64,000 nucleotides of DNA from Bog-756 sp963696495 (GCA_963696495.1 CAVOKJ010000001.1:62001-126000), one strand, 5' to 3'. Shown: positions 1 through 9,295, counted from the stretch's first letter. Notes: generated by a model not told the origin, from the sequence alone. Numbers and translations: made by a program.

Positions 1-637
1 GGGAGACTCCCGGGTCCTCGATCCACGGGCCATGGCCGAGGACGTCGCCGTCGTGATCGACCGGCTGGCCCCCTCGGCCCGCCTGGTAGTAGGGATGTCG
101 CTCGGCGGGGCCACCTCCATCGCGCTGGCCGCCGCCCACCCCGAGCTGGTGCCGCGGCTGGCCCTCGTCGACATCACGCCCGGGGTGACGAGCGAGAAGA
201 GCTCGGACATCGCCGCCTTCCTGGCCGGGCCGGAGTCCTTCGCCTCGTTCGACGAGATCCTCGACCGGACGATCCAGTTCAATCCGACCCGGTCGGTGTC
301 CTCACTGCGCCGGGGGGTCCTCCACAACTCGGTGCAGCGGGAGGACGGGACGTGGACCTGGCGGCATCAGCTCGGCCGTCCGGCCGGCTCGTCCGGGATG
401 CACGTCGGCTCGGTCGACTTCGGCCCGCTGTGGGACGACCTCGAGCACATCCCCGCTCCGGTTCTGCTCATCCGGGGCGACCGGTCCCCGGTTGTCGACG
501 ACGCCGACGAGGCGGAGTTCCACCGGCGCCGTCCGGAGGACCGCGTCATCACGGTCGCCGAGGCCGGCCACAGCATCCAGGGCGATCAGCCCGTCGAGCT
601 GGCGCGCATCATCGGCAGCTACCTCGAAGGGTCCTGA
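1..637 (+). CDS. alpha/beta hydrolase, 3' part (start outside window)
   Basis: The end of an alpha/beta-hydrolase-fold enzyme. The frame is open from base 2, and the residues before the first ATG (position 32), ending in RAMAEDV, fit the family, so the real start lies upstream of the window. Counting from that ATG, the nucleophile elbow GMSLGG puts the serine near residue 23, the acid is probably in LIRGDRS near 150, and the catalytic histidine is in EAGHS near 180, giving a complete Ser-Asp-His set. Substrate cannot be told from sequence. The gene converges on lon across about 100 GC-rich bases that hold a short direct repeat. Confidence 0.85.
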   Translation, partial: GDSRVLDPRAMAEDVAVVIDRLAPSARLVVGMSLGGATSIALAAAHPELVPRLALVDITPGVTSEKSSDIAAFLAGPESFASFDEILDRTIQFNPTRSVSSLRRGVLHNSVQREDGTWTWRHQLGRPAGSSGMHVGSVDFGPLWDDLEHIPAPVLLIRGDRSPVVDDADEAEFHRRRPEDRVITVAEAGHSIQGDQPVELARIIGSYLEGS

Positions 638-694
638 GCGCCGAGGGGTCCCGAGCGCGGGACGCCGGTTGATCCGCCGGGCCGGGCCGCCCGC

Positions 695-741
695 TCGTGC
701 CGGCGGCCCGGACCCTGCGGCCCGGTCGTGCCGGCGGCCCG
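695..741. repeat. 16-bp direct repeat beside the lon stop codon
   Basis: The 16-base word TCGTGCCGGCGGCCCG occurs at 695-710 and again at 726-741, a 31-base period. It fills the gap between the convergent hydrolase and lon genes and ends three bases before the lon stop codon. No T-run follows, so it is not a standard intrinsic terminator. It is one of several short tandem repeats at gene ends in this window. Confidence 0.75.
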
Positions 742-743
742 CT

Positions 744-3134
744 TCAGGCGGCCCGGTCGGTCGCCAGGGGTGGCGCCGACGCGTCGGGCCGGTCGGCGTC
801 GCCGAACGTCCCCCGGTCTGCCTCGCCGAGCGCCGCCTCCAGCACCTCGCCGATGTCGCTGGCCAGGTGGAAGGTCATCTCCTGGCGCACGGGCTCGGGG
901 ACGTCCTCGAGGTCGGGGCCGTTGCGAGCGGGCAGGACCACCGTGGTCAGGCCCGCCCGGTGGGCGGCCAGCACCTTCTGGCGGACCCCGCCGATGGGCA
1001 GCACCCGACCCTGGAGCGTGACCTCGCCGGTCATGCCCAGGACGGCGTGCACCGGGATCTCCCGGAGCAGGCTCACCAGCGCGGTCGTCATGGTGACGCC
1101 GGCCGACGGGCCGTCCTTCGGGATCGCACCGGCCGGCACATGGAGGTGGAACCGCTTCCCGGCGAACACGGCAGGGTCGATGCCCAGCGCCGCGGCGTGG
1201 GAACGGACGTAGGACAGGGCGATCTCCGCCGACTCCTTCATCACGTCGCCCAGCTGTCCGGTCAGGGTGAGCCCTTCGGGCCCATCCATCATCGACGCCT
1301 CGACGTAGAGCACGTCCCCACCGGTGCCCGTGACGGCCAGACCGGTGGCGACGCCGGGGACAGCCGTGCGATCGGCGGCTTCGAAGAAGAAGCGCGCCCG
1401 GCCGAGCCAGTCGCGGACCGCCCCGGCATCGATGGCGAGGGGTGTCTCCGTCTCACCGGCGGCGATCCGGGCGGCCACCTTGCGCAGCAGCCGACCGAGC
1501 TCACGCTCGAGGGAGCGCACGCCGGCCTCGCGGGTGTAGTCGGCGATGACGGTCCTGAGGGCGTCGTCGCTGATGGTCACCTCGTCGGCACCCAGGGCGG
1601 CGCGCGACAACTGGCGACCGAACAGGTGGTGACGGGCGATCGCCACCTTCTCGTCCTCGGTGTAGCCGTCGAGCCGGATGATCTCCATCCGGTCCAGCAG
1701 GGGGCCGGGGATGGTGTCGACCATGTTGGCGGTGGCGATGAACAGCACCTTGGACAGGTCGAGCTCGACCTCGAGATAGTGGTCACGGAAGGTGTGGTTC
1801 TGCGCCGGGTCGAGCACCTCGAGCAGGGCCGAGGAAGGATCACCCCGGTAGTCGGCTCCCAGCTTGTCGACCTCGTCGAGGACGATCACCGGGTTCATGG
1901 TCCCGGCCTCGCGCAGGGCGCGGACCAGCCGGCCCGGCTGCGCGCCCACGTAGGTACGGCGGTGCCCCCTGATCTCGGCCTCGTCCCGCACGCCGCCCAG
2001 CGCCACCCGGACGAACGAGCGCCCGAGCGCCCGGGCCACCGATTCGCCCAGTGAGGTCTTGCCGACACCCGGGGGGCCGACCAGGGCCAGGATGGCGCCG
2101 GCCCCACGGCCGCCGACCGGGGTCAGACCCCGCTCCGACTGCAGCTTCCGGACGGCCAGATGCTCGAGGATACGATCCTTCACGTCGTCGAGTCCGTCAT
2201 GGTCCTCGTCGAGGATGCGCGACGCCTCGGCGATGTCGAGGCGGTCCTCTGACTGCTCGCCCCAGGGCAGCTCGAACACCGTGTCGAGCCACGTGCGGAT
2301 CCACCCGTGCTCGGGGTTCTGCTCGCTCATGCGCTCGAGCTTGTCGATCTCACGCTCGACGGCCTTGTGCACGGCCTCGGGCAGCTCGCGCGCCGCCAGG
2401 GTCGACCGGTAGTCGTCGGGCGCGCCCTCGTCGTCGGAGCCGAGCTGGCCGAGCTCCTTGCGGATCGATTCGAGCTGCCGCCTCAGCAGGAACTCGCGTT
2501 GGGTCTTCTCCATGCCCTCTTCGACGTCGGTCTTGATCCGCTCCCGCAGGGTGATGTCGGCGAGGATCTCGCGTGACCAGGCGATGACCAGGCGCAGCCG
2601 TTCGGCGACGTCGATGGTCTCGAGCACCTGGACCTTCTGGGCCAGGGACAGATCCGGCGAGTAGCCGGCCATGTCCGCCACGCGGCTCGGCTCGGTCACG
2701 TCGGCCACGCGCTCGGCCAGACGGCCGGCGCCCCGGCTCACCAGGATATTCTCCACCACGGCCCGGTACTCGCGGGCCAGCTCCGTCGCCTCGTCGGACA
2801 CCGGGGGTTCGGAGACCACCTCGACCTCGACCCACAGGGCGGCCCCGGTGCCGGGGACCGCTGTGCCCAGCCGCGCCCGCTCCACGCCCCGCACGGCGAC
2901 GGCCGCCATGCCGCCGGGGAGCTCGCCGGTCTCCATGACCTCGGCGATCACGCCGACACTGGCGTAGCGCCCGTCGATGAACGGCACCAGCACGAAGTGG
3001 CCGTCGGCCGCGCCGGCGGCCTCGGCCGCCGCCTTGGCCTCGTCGGACTCCAGGGCCATGGTGAACACCATGCCGGGGAGCACCACGCCCGAGGTCAGGG
3101 GCAGCAGGGGCAGATTCTGGGTGATTGTCTCCAT
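744..3134 (-). CDS. lon: Lon ATP-dependent protease
   Basis: Cytoplasmic AAA+ serine protease that unfolds and degrades damaged or regulatory proteins. The 796-aa product has the usual Lon length and order: N-terminal LON substrate domain (about 1-205), coiled region (KTQREFLLRRQLESIRKELG), AAA+ module with Walker A GPPGVGKTS near 355 and Walker B VIVLDEVDKL near 420, and the protease domain with catalytic serine in KDGPSAGVT near 678 and lysine in VRQKVLAAH near 721. The start was chosen at METITQN because GGAGG lies just upstream; the frame stays open further upstream but there it only shadows the divergent channel gene. It shares a 150-bp divergent region with that gene. No HspR-type operator was recognised. 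Confidence 0.97.
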   Translation of the reverse strand: METITQNLPLLPLTSGVVLPGMVFTMALESDEAKAAAEAAGAADGHFVLVPFIDGRYASVGVIAEVMETGELPGGMAAVAVRGVERARLGTAVPGTGAALWVEVEVVSEPPVSDEATELAREYRAVVENILVSRGAGRLAERVADVTEPSRVADMAGYSPDLSLAQKVQVLETIDVAERLRLVIAWSREILADITLRERIKTDVEEGMEKTQREFLLRRQLESIRKELGQLGSDDEGAPDDYRSTLAARELPEAVHKAVEREIDKLERMSEQNPEHGWIRTWLDTVFELPWGEQSEDRLDIAEASRILDEDHDGLDDVKDRILEHLAVRKLQSERGLTPVGGRGAGAILALVGPPGVGKTSLGESVARALGRSFVRVALGGVRDEAEIRGHRRTYVGAQPGRLVRALREAGTMNPVIVLDEVDKLGADYRGDPSSALLEVLDPAQNHTFRDHYLEVELDLSKVLFIATANMVDTIPGPLLDRMEIIRLDGYTEDEKVAIARHHLFGRQLSRAALGADEVTISDDALRTVIADYTREAGVRSLERELGRLLRKVAARIAAGETETPLAIDAGAVRDWLGRARFFFEAADRTAVPGVATGLAVTGTGGDVLYVEASMMDGPEGLTLTGQLGDVMKESAEIALSYVRSHAAALGIDPAVFAGKRFHLHVPAGAIPKDGPSAGVTMTTALVSLLREIPVHAVLGMTGEVTLQGRVLPIGGVRQKVLAAHRAGLTTVVLPARNGPDLEDVPEPVRQEMTFHLASDIGEVLEAALGEADRGTFGDADRPDASAPPLATDRAA

Positions 3135-3284
3135 CGTTCCTCCAAGGGTCGCCACCGAGGGCGTCGTATGGGTGAACAACAGAAAAATCGAACGTGTATT
3201 CCCCTCCGGCCGGGCCGGACGGTGTGCACCTGGCGGAAACACTGCGGCAATCCGGAAGAAACGCTGGTGGGGCACCATACGGTG
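3135..3284. promoter_or_regulatory. divergent lon / K+ channel intergenic region
   Basis: 150 bases between two divergent start codons. On the lon side a GGAGG Shine-Dalgarno lies 5 bases from the ATG. A single PHO-like word, GTTCACCCATA, is present on the lon strand (ends near 3177), but no second phased unit or TANNGT box follows it, so I do not call a PHO box. On the channel side TACGGT (3278-3283) abuts the start codon. Confidence 0.35.
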
Positions 3285-5075
3285 ATGGATCTGACCCGTG
3301 TCCGCCACTGGGAGGGCCACGTGATCGTGTGCGGCCTCCAGGGGGTCGGGCTCAGGATGGTCGAGCAGCTCCACCAGGCCGGGGTGGCGGTGGTGGTGGT
3401 GGACGACGAGCCCGACCAACGCCTGGTCCGGATCGTCGAGGCCTGGGAGGTCCCCTTCATCGTGGGCAGCCCGAGGATCGCCGCCATCCTCGACCGGGCG
3501 GGACTGTCGGGAGCGCGGGCCGTCGTCTGCGCCGAGAGGACCGAGGTCCAGACCCTCGAGACCGCCCTGCTCATCAGCGAGACGCGTCCGGACATCCGGG
3601 TGGTCGTGCAGCTGGCCAACGCCGCCGTCGGTGCGGCCGTCACCCAGGTCACCGGTCCGGGCACCGTGCTCGACGTGGCCGCCCTGGCCGCACCCTCGAT
3701 CGTCGAGGCGTGCCTCGGCAGCGACTCGTACCAGATCGAGCTCGGAGGGACGCGCTTCGTCACCTCGGAGGTCCCGGTGGAGCGGTATGCGTCGCTGCGG
3801 GCCCTGTTCGGGGCCCTTGCTCCCATCGCCGTGGTGCCGGCGGACGGCTCGCCGACCGTGGCCTGCCCCGGCCGGGACCTCATGGTGTCGGTCGGCGACA
3901 GGGTGACGGTGCTCGGCACCTACGAGGAGCTCGAGTCCGCCCACCTGGTGCCCAAGGCCGGTGACCACGACGGCTCGGGCCCGCACCCGCGGCGGAGGAA
4001 CCGGGCGGGCGCGCTCCGGCGCGTCGGGTCGGTGCTGACCTCCGACGACAACGGCGCGCTCCGCGTCGCCATGGTGGCGGCGCTCGTGTTGGTCGTCGTG
4101 TCGACGATCGTCCTCCACGAGACCTACCGGCTCCAGGGGGGCGGCCACCTGCCCGTCCTCGCCTCTCTCTACTTCACCGTGGAGACCATCTCCACGGTGG
4201 GGTTCGGGGACTACTCCTTCTCGCACCAGTCGTCCGGTCTCGAGGTCTTCGGGATCGTCCTGATCGCCGCGGGCGCCATGCTGCTCACCGCGGTCTTCGC
4301 CCTCATCACCAACGTGCTCGTGTCGTGGCGGATCCAGCAGTCGCTCGGGCGCCAGCAACTCGTCGGACTGAAGGGGCACGTCGTCGTCATCGGGCTCGGC
4401 TCGGTGGGCATCCGGGTCCTCGAGGGGCTGCAGGCCGAGGGTCGCGACGTGGTGGTGGTGGAGCGCAACGAGAACAACCGGTTCCTCAACCAGGCCCGTG
4501 CCCTCGGCGCCCCGGTGCTCATCGCCGACTCGACCCAGCGCCAGACCCTGGAGGACGCCAACGTGGACACGGCGGCGGCGGTGGCCGTGCTCACCAGCGA
4601 CGACCTGACCAACATCGAGACCGGTCTGGCCGTGCGCGACTTCCTCGGCGAGCGGTGGTGGAGCGTGCCCGTGGTGCTCCGGGTCTTCGACCGCGACCTC
4701 GGCAACACCGTCGAGCACCACTTCGACTTCCGCCACGTCCGGTCCACCTCGGCGCTGGCCGCCCCGCGCTTCGTCGGGGCCGCGCTCGGGCTCGACATCC
4801 TCGGGTCCTTCACCGTCGGCCGACAGCCGTTCCTGGTCGGCCGGCTGAGCGTCGCTCCGGGGCGTGGCCTCGACGGGTTGGCCATGGTCGACCTGCCGGC
4901 GCAGACCCGCGTGGTCGCCCTCAGCCGCGCCGCCGACGGGGGGCGGCTGGAGCACCCGCCCCGTCGTGGGACCCGCTTCGCTCCGGGCGATCAGGCCTAT
5001 CTGCTCGGGCCCTACGAGGAGCTGCTGCGGGTGCTGCGCCACCAGCACGACGGCGATGTCGGGTCGCCGGTGTGA
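3285..5075 (+). CDS. K+ channel with RCK/TrkA-N domains on both sides of the pore
   Basis: Probable ligand-gated potassium channel subunit in the cytoplasmic membrane, 596 aa. An N-terminal Rossmann RCK domain (HVIVCGLQGVGLRMVEQL, about 10-125) and an RCK-C-like segment (to about 225) come first. Then follow TM1 (about 261-280), a pore loop with the K+ selectivity filter TVGFGDYS near 303-311, TM2 (about 320-345), and a second RCK domain starting HVVVIGLGSVGIRVLEGL near 364 with its own C-terminal subdomain. Most bacterial RCK channels have RCK only after the pore, so this sandwich order is less common. ATG at 3285 was chosen; GTG at 3282 is equally possible. The gene ends 12 bases before the pst PHO box. 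Confidence 0.85.
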   Translation: MDLTRVRHWEGHVIVCGLQGVGLRMVEQLHQAGVAVVVVDDEPDQRLVRIVEAWEVPFIVGSPRIAAILDRAGLSGARAVVCAERTEVQTLETALLISETRPDIRVVVQLANAAVGAAVTQVTGPGTVLDVAALAAPSIVEACLGSDSYQIELGGTRFVTSEVPVERYASLRALFGALAPIAVVPADGSPTVACPGRDLMVSVGDRVTVLGTYEELESAHLVPKAGDHDGSGPHPRRRNRAGALRRVGSVLTSDDNGALRVAMVAALVLVVVSTIVLHETYRLQGGGHLPVLASLYFTVETISTVGFGDYSFSHQSSGLEVFGIVLIAAGAMLLTAVFALITNVLVSWRIQQSLGRQQLVGLKGHVVVIGLGSVGIRVLEGLQAEGRDVVVVERNENNRFLNQARALGAPVLIADSTQRQTLEDANVDTAAAVAVLTSDDLTNIETGLAVRDFLGERWWSVPVVLRVFDRDLGNTVEHHFDFRHVRSTSALAAPRFVGAALGLDILGSFTVGRQPFLVGRLSVAPGRGLDGLAMVDLPAQTRVVALSRAADGGRLEHPPRRGTRFAPGDQAYLLGPYEELLRVLRHQHDGDVGSPV

Positions 5076-5086
5076 CCGCTGGTCCC

Positions 5087-5163
5087 GTTCATCTCAAGAG
5101 CATCTGATGTTCGTGTTGCGTTCACGTCAGGTTTGCCGGACGTTCACCTCCGATCGTTACTGT
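5087..5163 (+). promoter_or_regulatory. PHO box and -10 of the pst operon
   Basis: Six consecutive 11-base steps begin at 5087, 5098, 5109, 5120, 5131 and 5142. Units GTTCATCTCAA, GTTCGTGTTGC, GTTCACGTCAG and GTTCACCTCCG fit the actinobacterial PhoP direct-repeat unit. GAGCATCTGAT and GTTTGCCGGAC are weaker but in register. Exactly five bases after the last unit comes TACTGT (5158-5163), a -10 box. The layout predicts PhoP-type activation of pstSCAB under phosphate limitation. Binding is inferred; the phasing is seen directly. Confidence 0.8.
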
Positions 5164-5240
5164 CTCGGCGGAGCGCCAAATGCGTTCTGCATCCGGCTGG
5201 CACCAGACCGGGACGGCACCGAGCGGAGGTAAGACCACCA

Positions 5241-6431
5241 GTGGATTCAGACACGATCATCGGGACGAACCCCGGAGGACGGCGCAGGACGAGGCGGATC
5301 CTGGCCCTGGGACTGGCCAGCGCCGGTATCCTCCTGGCCGCCTGCAGCTCGTCATCCACACCCGCCACCACCACACTGCCCCCCGGGGGAAAGCTCTCCT
5401 CGAGCAACGCCGCCTACATCGCCGCCGACCTCAAGGCACCGGCCGGCACGCTGCAGGCGGCGGGCTCGACGTTCGTCCAGCCGTTCTTCACCAAGGCCTT
5501 CTTCACCTACACCTCGCTCAACTCGGGCCTCCAGGTGAACTACTCGGGCGTGGGTAGCGGCGCCGGCATCACCGACTTCGAGTCGGGGACGGTCGACTTC
5601 GCCGCCTCCGACGTCCCCATGTCGAGCTCCGACCTCGCCAAGGTGCCCGCCTCCTCCGGCCCGGTCATCCAGATCCCCGACACCCTGGGTGGTGTGACCG
5701 TCTCCTACAACCTCCCCGGCGTGACCACCCGGCTGAAGCTGGACGCCACCACCCTGGCCGGCATCTTCGACGGGACGATCAAGACGTGGAACGCCTCGCA
5801 GATCAAGTCGCTGAACCCGGGCGTCGACCTGCCGTCCAACCCGATCACCCCCGAGGTGCGGGCGGACAGCTCAGGCACGACGTACATCTTCACCAACTAC
5901 CTGAGCGAGGCCGCCCCGTCGGCGTGGACGCTCGGGGCCAGCAAGACCATCAGCTGGCCGTCGTCCGCCGTCCAGACACCGAAGAACTCCGGTGTGGCCT
6001 CGTCCATCAAGTCGACCCCGTACTCCATCGGCTACGTCGAGCTGGCCTACGCCCTCCAGAACAACTTCACGTTCGCGGCCATCAAGAACGCCGCCGGCAA
6101 CTACGTGGTGCCGTCGGCGGCCACGGTGGCCGCTGACGCCGATCAGAAGACGAGCGTGTCGCCGACCGACTTCTCCATCGTCAACCAGGGAGGCGCCACC
6201 AGCTACCCGATCTCGGGCTACAGCTGGGCGATCCTGTTGGAGAAGCAGACCAGTGCGACGACCGGCGCCCAGGTGGTCAAGGTCCTCGACTGGACCACCC
6301 ACACCGGCGGTGGTCAGGACCTGGCGCCCGGGTTGGGCTACGTGATCCTTCCCCCGGCCGTCCAGAACCAGGCCCGGACGGCGCTGCTGACGGTGACGGG
6401 ACCGAGCGGACAGGCCCTGTTGACGAAGTGA
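5241..6431 (+). CDS. pstS: PstS phosphate-binding lipoprotein
   Basis: Extracytoplasmic phosphate receptor that feeds the PstCAB importer, 396 aa. The N-terminus has an arginine patch (GGRRRTRR), a hydrophobic stretch and lipobox LLAAC with the lipidated cysteine at residue 35. A Thr/Ser/Pro linker leads to the binding domain with the PstS hallmarks AGSTFVQPFF and VGSGAGITDF. GTG at 5241 was chosen because GGAGG lies 11 bases upstream and it puts the signal peptide near the N-terminus; frames further upstream would run through the PHO box. First gene of pstSCAB, 46 bases before pstC. Confidence 0.95.
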   Translation: MDSDTIIGTNPGGRRRTRRILALGLASAGILLAACSSSSTPATTTLPPGGKLSSSNAAYIAADLKAPAGTLQAAGSTFVQPFFTKAFFTYTSLNSGLQVNYSGVGSGAGITDFESGTVDFAASDVPMSSSDLAKVPASSGPVIQIPDTLGGVTVSYNLPGVTTRLKLDATTLAGIFDGTIKTWNASQIKSLNPGVDLPSNPITPEVRADSSGTTYIFTNYLSEAAPSAWTLGASKTISWPSSAVQTPKNSGVASSIKSTPYSIGYVELAYALQNNFTFAAIKNAAGNYVVPSAATVAADADQKTSVSPTDFSIVNQGGATSYPISGYSWAILLEKQTSATTGAQVVKVLDWTTHTGGGQDLAPGLGYVILPPAVQNQARTALLTVTGPSGQALLTK

Positions 6432-6477
6432 GTCGCCCGGGGCGCGTCGTCACGATGACCAGGGCCCGGCCGGCGAC

Positions 6478-7473
6478 GTGAGCACCGTGGAAGCAGTCCC
6501 GAAGGGGGGTGGGAGACGGCACGGCCGTCTCTCGCTCCCCAACGGCGCGTACCGCGTCCTGCTGGCCGTGGTGGCGGCCATCTTCGTCGGGCTGGTGGCG
6601 TGGTTCCTGATCGCCATGATCACCCACGCCAAGCCGGCGTTCTCGACCCTCGGCTTCTCGTGGATCGTGCAGAAGACCTGGGACCCGTCCCACGGCAAGT
6701 ACGGCCTGCTGCCGTTCATCCTCGGGACCATCGAGACCACCGCCATCGCCGTCGTCCTGGCCGTCCCCATCGGCCTGGGCACGGCCGTGGCCCTGGCCTA
6801 TCTGGTGCCCCACCGGCTGCGACCGGGGCTGTCGACCATGGTCGAGCTGCTGGCCGCCGTGCCGAGCGTCGTCTACGGCCTGTGGGGCCTCATCGTGCTG
6901 GCCCCCCTGTGCCGCGAGTACCTCGAGCCCTTCCTCACCAGCGTGTTCGGGTGGACCGGCCTCTTCAACGGTCCCGACCAGGGGGTGGGCCTCCTGTTGG
7001 CCGGCATCATCCTGTTCGTCATGATCCTGCCCACGATGGTGGCCATCTCGCGTGACGTGCTGGCCGTCGTCCCCAACGAACAGGTCGAGGGGGCCATGGC
7101 CCTCGGCGCCACGCGCTGGCAGGTGCTGCGCAAGGTGGTCGTCCCCGGCGCCCGGACCGGCATCCTCGGGGCGTTCACCCTGGCCACCGGGCGGGCACTC
7201 GGCGAGACGGTGGCGGTGGCCCTCGTGATCGGCAACTCCCCGTTCATCGCCCACTCGCTCAAGTCCCCGGCGGCCACGATCCCGTCGCTCATCGTGAACA
7301 ACTTCGGCGAGTCCACCGGGACCGAGCTGAGCGTGCTGTTCGGGGCCGGCCTGATCCTGTTGGTGATCGGGGTGTCGGTCAACGCCCTGGCCCGCGTACT
7401 GGTCCGCTCGACGACCCGCGAGAAGGCCGCCGGATCCGGTGTCGGCGCCGTCGCCTCGGTGGCGGTGGCCTGA
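6478..7473 (+). CDS. pstC: PstC phosphate ABC transporter permease
   Basis: Membrane subunit of the high-affinity phosphate importer, 331 aa. It shows a binding-protein-dependent permease domain with about six membrane spans and the cytoplasmic coupling loop EGAMALGATRWQVLRKVVVPGA, split here as EGAMALGATR and VLRKVVVPGA, which contacts PstB. The GTG start has no clear Shine-Dalgarno, so translation may depend on ribosomes arriving from pstS. The stop overlaps the pstA start by one base (TGATG), a coupled arrangement. Confidence 0.95.
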   Translation: MSTVEAVPKGGGRRHGRLSLPNGAYRVLLAVVAAIFVGLVAWFLIAMITHAKPAFSTLGFSWIVQKTWDPSHGKYGLLPFILGTIETTAIAVVLAVPIGLGTAVALAYLVPHRLRPGLSTMVELLAAVPSVVYGLWGLIVLAPLCREYLEPFLTSVFGWTGLFNGPDQGVGLLLAGIILFVMILPTMVAISRDVLAVVPNEQVEGAMALGATRWQVLRKVVVPGARTGILGAFTLATGRALGETVAVALVIGNSPFIAHSLKSPAATIPSLIVNNFGESTGTELSVLFGAGLILLVIGVSVNALARVLVRSTTREKAAGSGVGAVASVAVA

Positions 7474-8390
7474 TGGCGACCACGCTCACCCTGGACGCCT
7501 CGTCCGACCCGATCCTCGAGCGCCGCCGGCGCATCCAGGAGGTGGCCGCCGCGTCGTTGTCCCGCCGCAAGGCGTACTCGAAGATCGGCATCGGCGTGTG
7601 CTGGGCCTTCCTCGGCATCGCCATCATCCCTCTGGTGGCCGTGGTGGCCTACGTGGTGGTCAAGGGACTGCCGGCCTGGAACGTCGACTTCTTCACCCAC
7701 CCCACCTACCCGGAGGGGATCCCCGGCGGTGGGGTGAAGAACGCCATCATCGGCACGGTGGTGATCGGGGTGATCGCCACCGTCGTGACCGTGCCCATCG
7801 GCCTGCTGTGCGGGCTGTTCCTGGCCGAGTCGGACGGACCGATCGCCGGCGCCATCCGGTTCATGGCCGACGTCATGACCGGGGTGCCCTCCATCACCAT
7901 CGGCATCTTCGGCTACATCGCCATCGTCCTCACCACCGGCCACTACAGCGGGCTGGCCGGCGCCTTCGCCATCGGGATCATCATGCTCCCGGTGATCATG
8001 CGGGCCGGCGAGACCGCCATCCGGGGCGTGCCCGGCCATCTCAACGAGGCGGCCATGGCCCTCGGGGCGCGCCGGGCCACCATCGCCCGTCGGGTGGTCG
8101 TCCCCGCCGCGCTGCCCGGGATCATCACGGGGGTGCTGCTGGCCGTGGCCCGGGGCCTCGGTGAGACGGCCCCGCTGCTCCTGACCATCTTCGGCAACCA
8201 GTACGTGCAGTGGAATCCCACGAAGCCCATGGACGCCCTGCCCTTCGTCATCTACACGAACAGCAGCCAGCCCTACGCCGATCTCCTCCAGATCGCCTGG
8301 GGGGCGGCCCTCCTCCTCATGGTGGTGGTGCTGGCACTCAGCATCGGCAGCCGTGTCCTAGCCTCTGTCCTGCAAAGGGAGAAACGATGA
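7473..8390 (+). CDS. pstA: PstA phosphate ABC transporter permease
   Basis: Second permease subunit of the Pst importer, 305 aa. It has six predicted membrane spans and the permease signature EAAMALGARRATIARRVVVP. The FFTHPTYP motif after the first span is typical of PstA. Start and stop overlap the flanking genes (TGATG with pstC, ATGA with pstB), so pstC, pstA and pstB form one tightly coupled unit. Expected to form a PstC-PstA heterodimer with two PstB subunits. Confidence 0.95.
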   Translation: MATTLTLDASSDPILERRRRIQEVAAASLSRRKAYSKIGIGVCWAFLGIAIIPLVAVVAYVVVKGLPAWNVDFFTHPTYPEGIPGGGVKNAIIGTVVIGVIATVVTVPIGLLCGLFLAESDGPIAGAIRFMADVMTGVPSITIGIFGYIAIVLTTGHYSGLAGAFAIGIIMLPVIMRAGETAIRGVPGHLNEAAMALGARRATIARRVVVPAALPGIITGVLLAVARGLGETAPLLLTIFGNQYVQWNPTKPMDALPFVIYTNSSQPYADLLQIAWGAALLLMVVVLALSIGSRVLASVLQREKR

Positions 8391-9241
8391 TCGACCCGAC
8401 CGCCGCCCCGTCCGTCGCAGGAGAGGTCTCCTTGAACACCGCCCAGGTCCTGCTCGACACGCCGACCGGCGAGCCGGTCATGCGCCTCAACGACGTGACG
8501 GTGGCGTTCGACGGGCGCAAGGCCGTCCGTGACGTCTCCTTCGACGTCCACCCGGGGGAGATCACCGCCCTCATCGGCCCGTCCGGGTCGGGCAAGACCA
8601 CGCTGCTGCGGGCCCTCAACCGGATGCACGACACCGTGCGGTCGGCCAAGGTGACGGGCAACATCCTCCTCGGTGACCTCGACGTGAACGCCTCCTCGAC
8701 CGACCCGACGCTCCTCCGCAGCCGGGTCGGCATGGTGTTCCAGCGTCCCAATCCGTTCCCCACCATGAGCATCTACGAGAACACGGTGGCCGGCCTCAAG
8801 TTCAACGGGGTCCGCAAGAAGGATCTCCTCGACGAGGCCGCCGAGTCCTCCCTCACCGCGGCGGCGCTCTGGGACAGCGTCCGTGACCGGCTGAAGTCGC
8901 ATGCCAGCACCCTGTCCGGGGGCGAGCAGCAGCGGCTGTGCATCGCCCGCGCCCTGGCCGTGGAGCCCGAGGTGCTGTTGATGGACGAGCCGACCTCGGC
9001 GCTGGACCCGATCGCCACCAAGCGCATCGAGGAACTGGTCGGGGAGCTCAAGCACCGGGTGACCATCATCATCGTGACCCACAACATGCAACAGGCCATG
9101 CGGGTGTCCGACCGGTGCGCCTTCCTCCTGATGGGGGACGACAAGGCCGGCGAGCTCATCGAATTCGGCGCCACGGCCCGGCTGTTCAGCGAGCCCACCG
9201 ATCCCCGGACCCTGGACTACGTGAACGGCCGGTTCGGCTGA
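8387..9241 (+). CDS. pstB: PstB phosphate ABC transporter ATPase
   Basis: Cytoplasmic ATPase that powers phosphate import, 284 aa. Walker A GPSGSGKTT is near 64-72, followed by the PstB-typical Q-loop VFQRPNPFP, signature LSGGEQQR near 176 and Walker B LLMDEPTSALDP near 197. The start overlaps the pstA stop, with AAAGGGAG upstream. A PhoU gene often follows pstB; none does here, and the gene instead converges on a response regulator 54 bases away. Confidence 0.97.
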   Translation: MIDPTAAPSVAGEVSLNTAQVLLDTPTGEPVMRLNDVTVAFDGRKAVRDVSFDVHPGEITALIGPSGSGKTTLLRALNRMHDTVRSAKVTGNILLGDLDVNASSTDPTLLRSRVGMVFQRPNPFPTMSIYENTVAGLKFNGVRKKDLLDEAAESSLTAAALWDSVRDRLKSHASTLSGGEQQRLCIARALAVEPEVLLMDEPTSALDPIATKRIEELVGELKHRVTIIIVTHNMQQAMRVSDRCAFLLMGDDKAGELIEFGATARLFSEPTDPRTLDYVNGRFG

Positions 9242-9295
9242 CGACCGCCGTCGCCGTCGGGTCGTCCGCGGCCAGCCGTCCCGCCGGAGGGCGCC

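Noticed and set aside
3171..3188. PHO box upstream of lon
   Set aside because: Only one GTTCACC word, no phased second unit and no TANNGT box five bases downstream.
3135..5048. Minus-strand frame open far upstream of lon (would add over 600 residues)
   Set aside because: It mirrors the K+ channel gene, has no domain, and a GGAGG-supported start exists at 3134.
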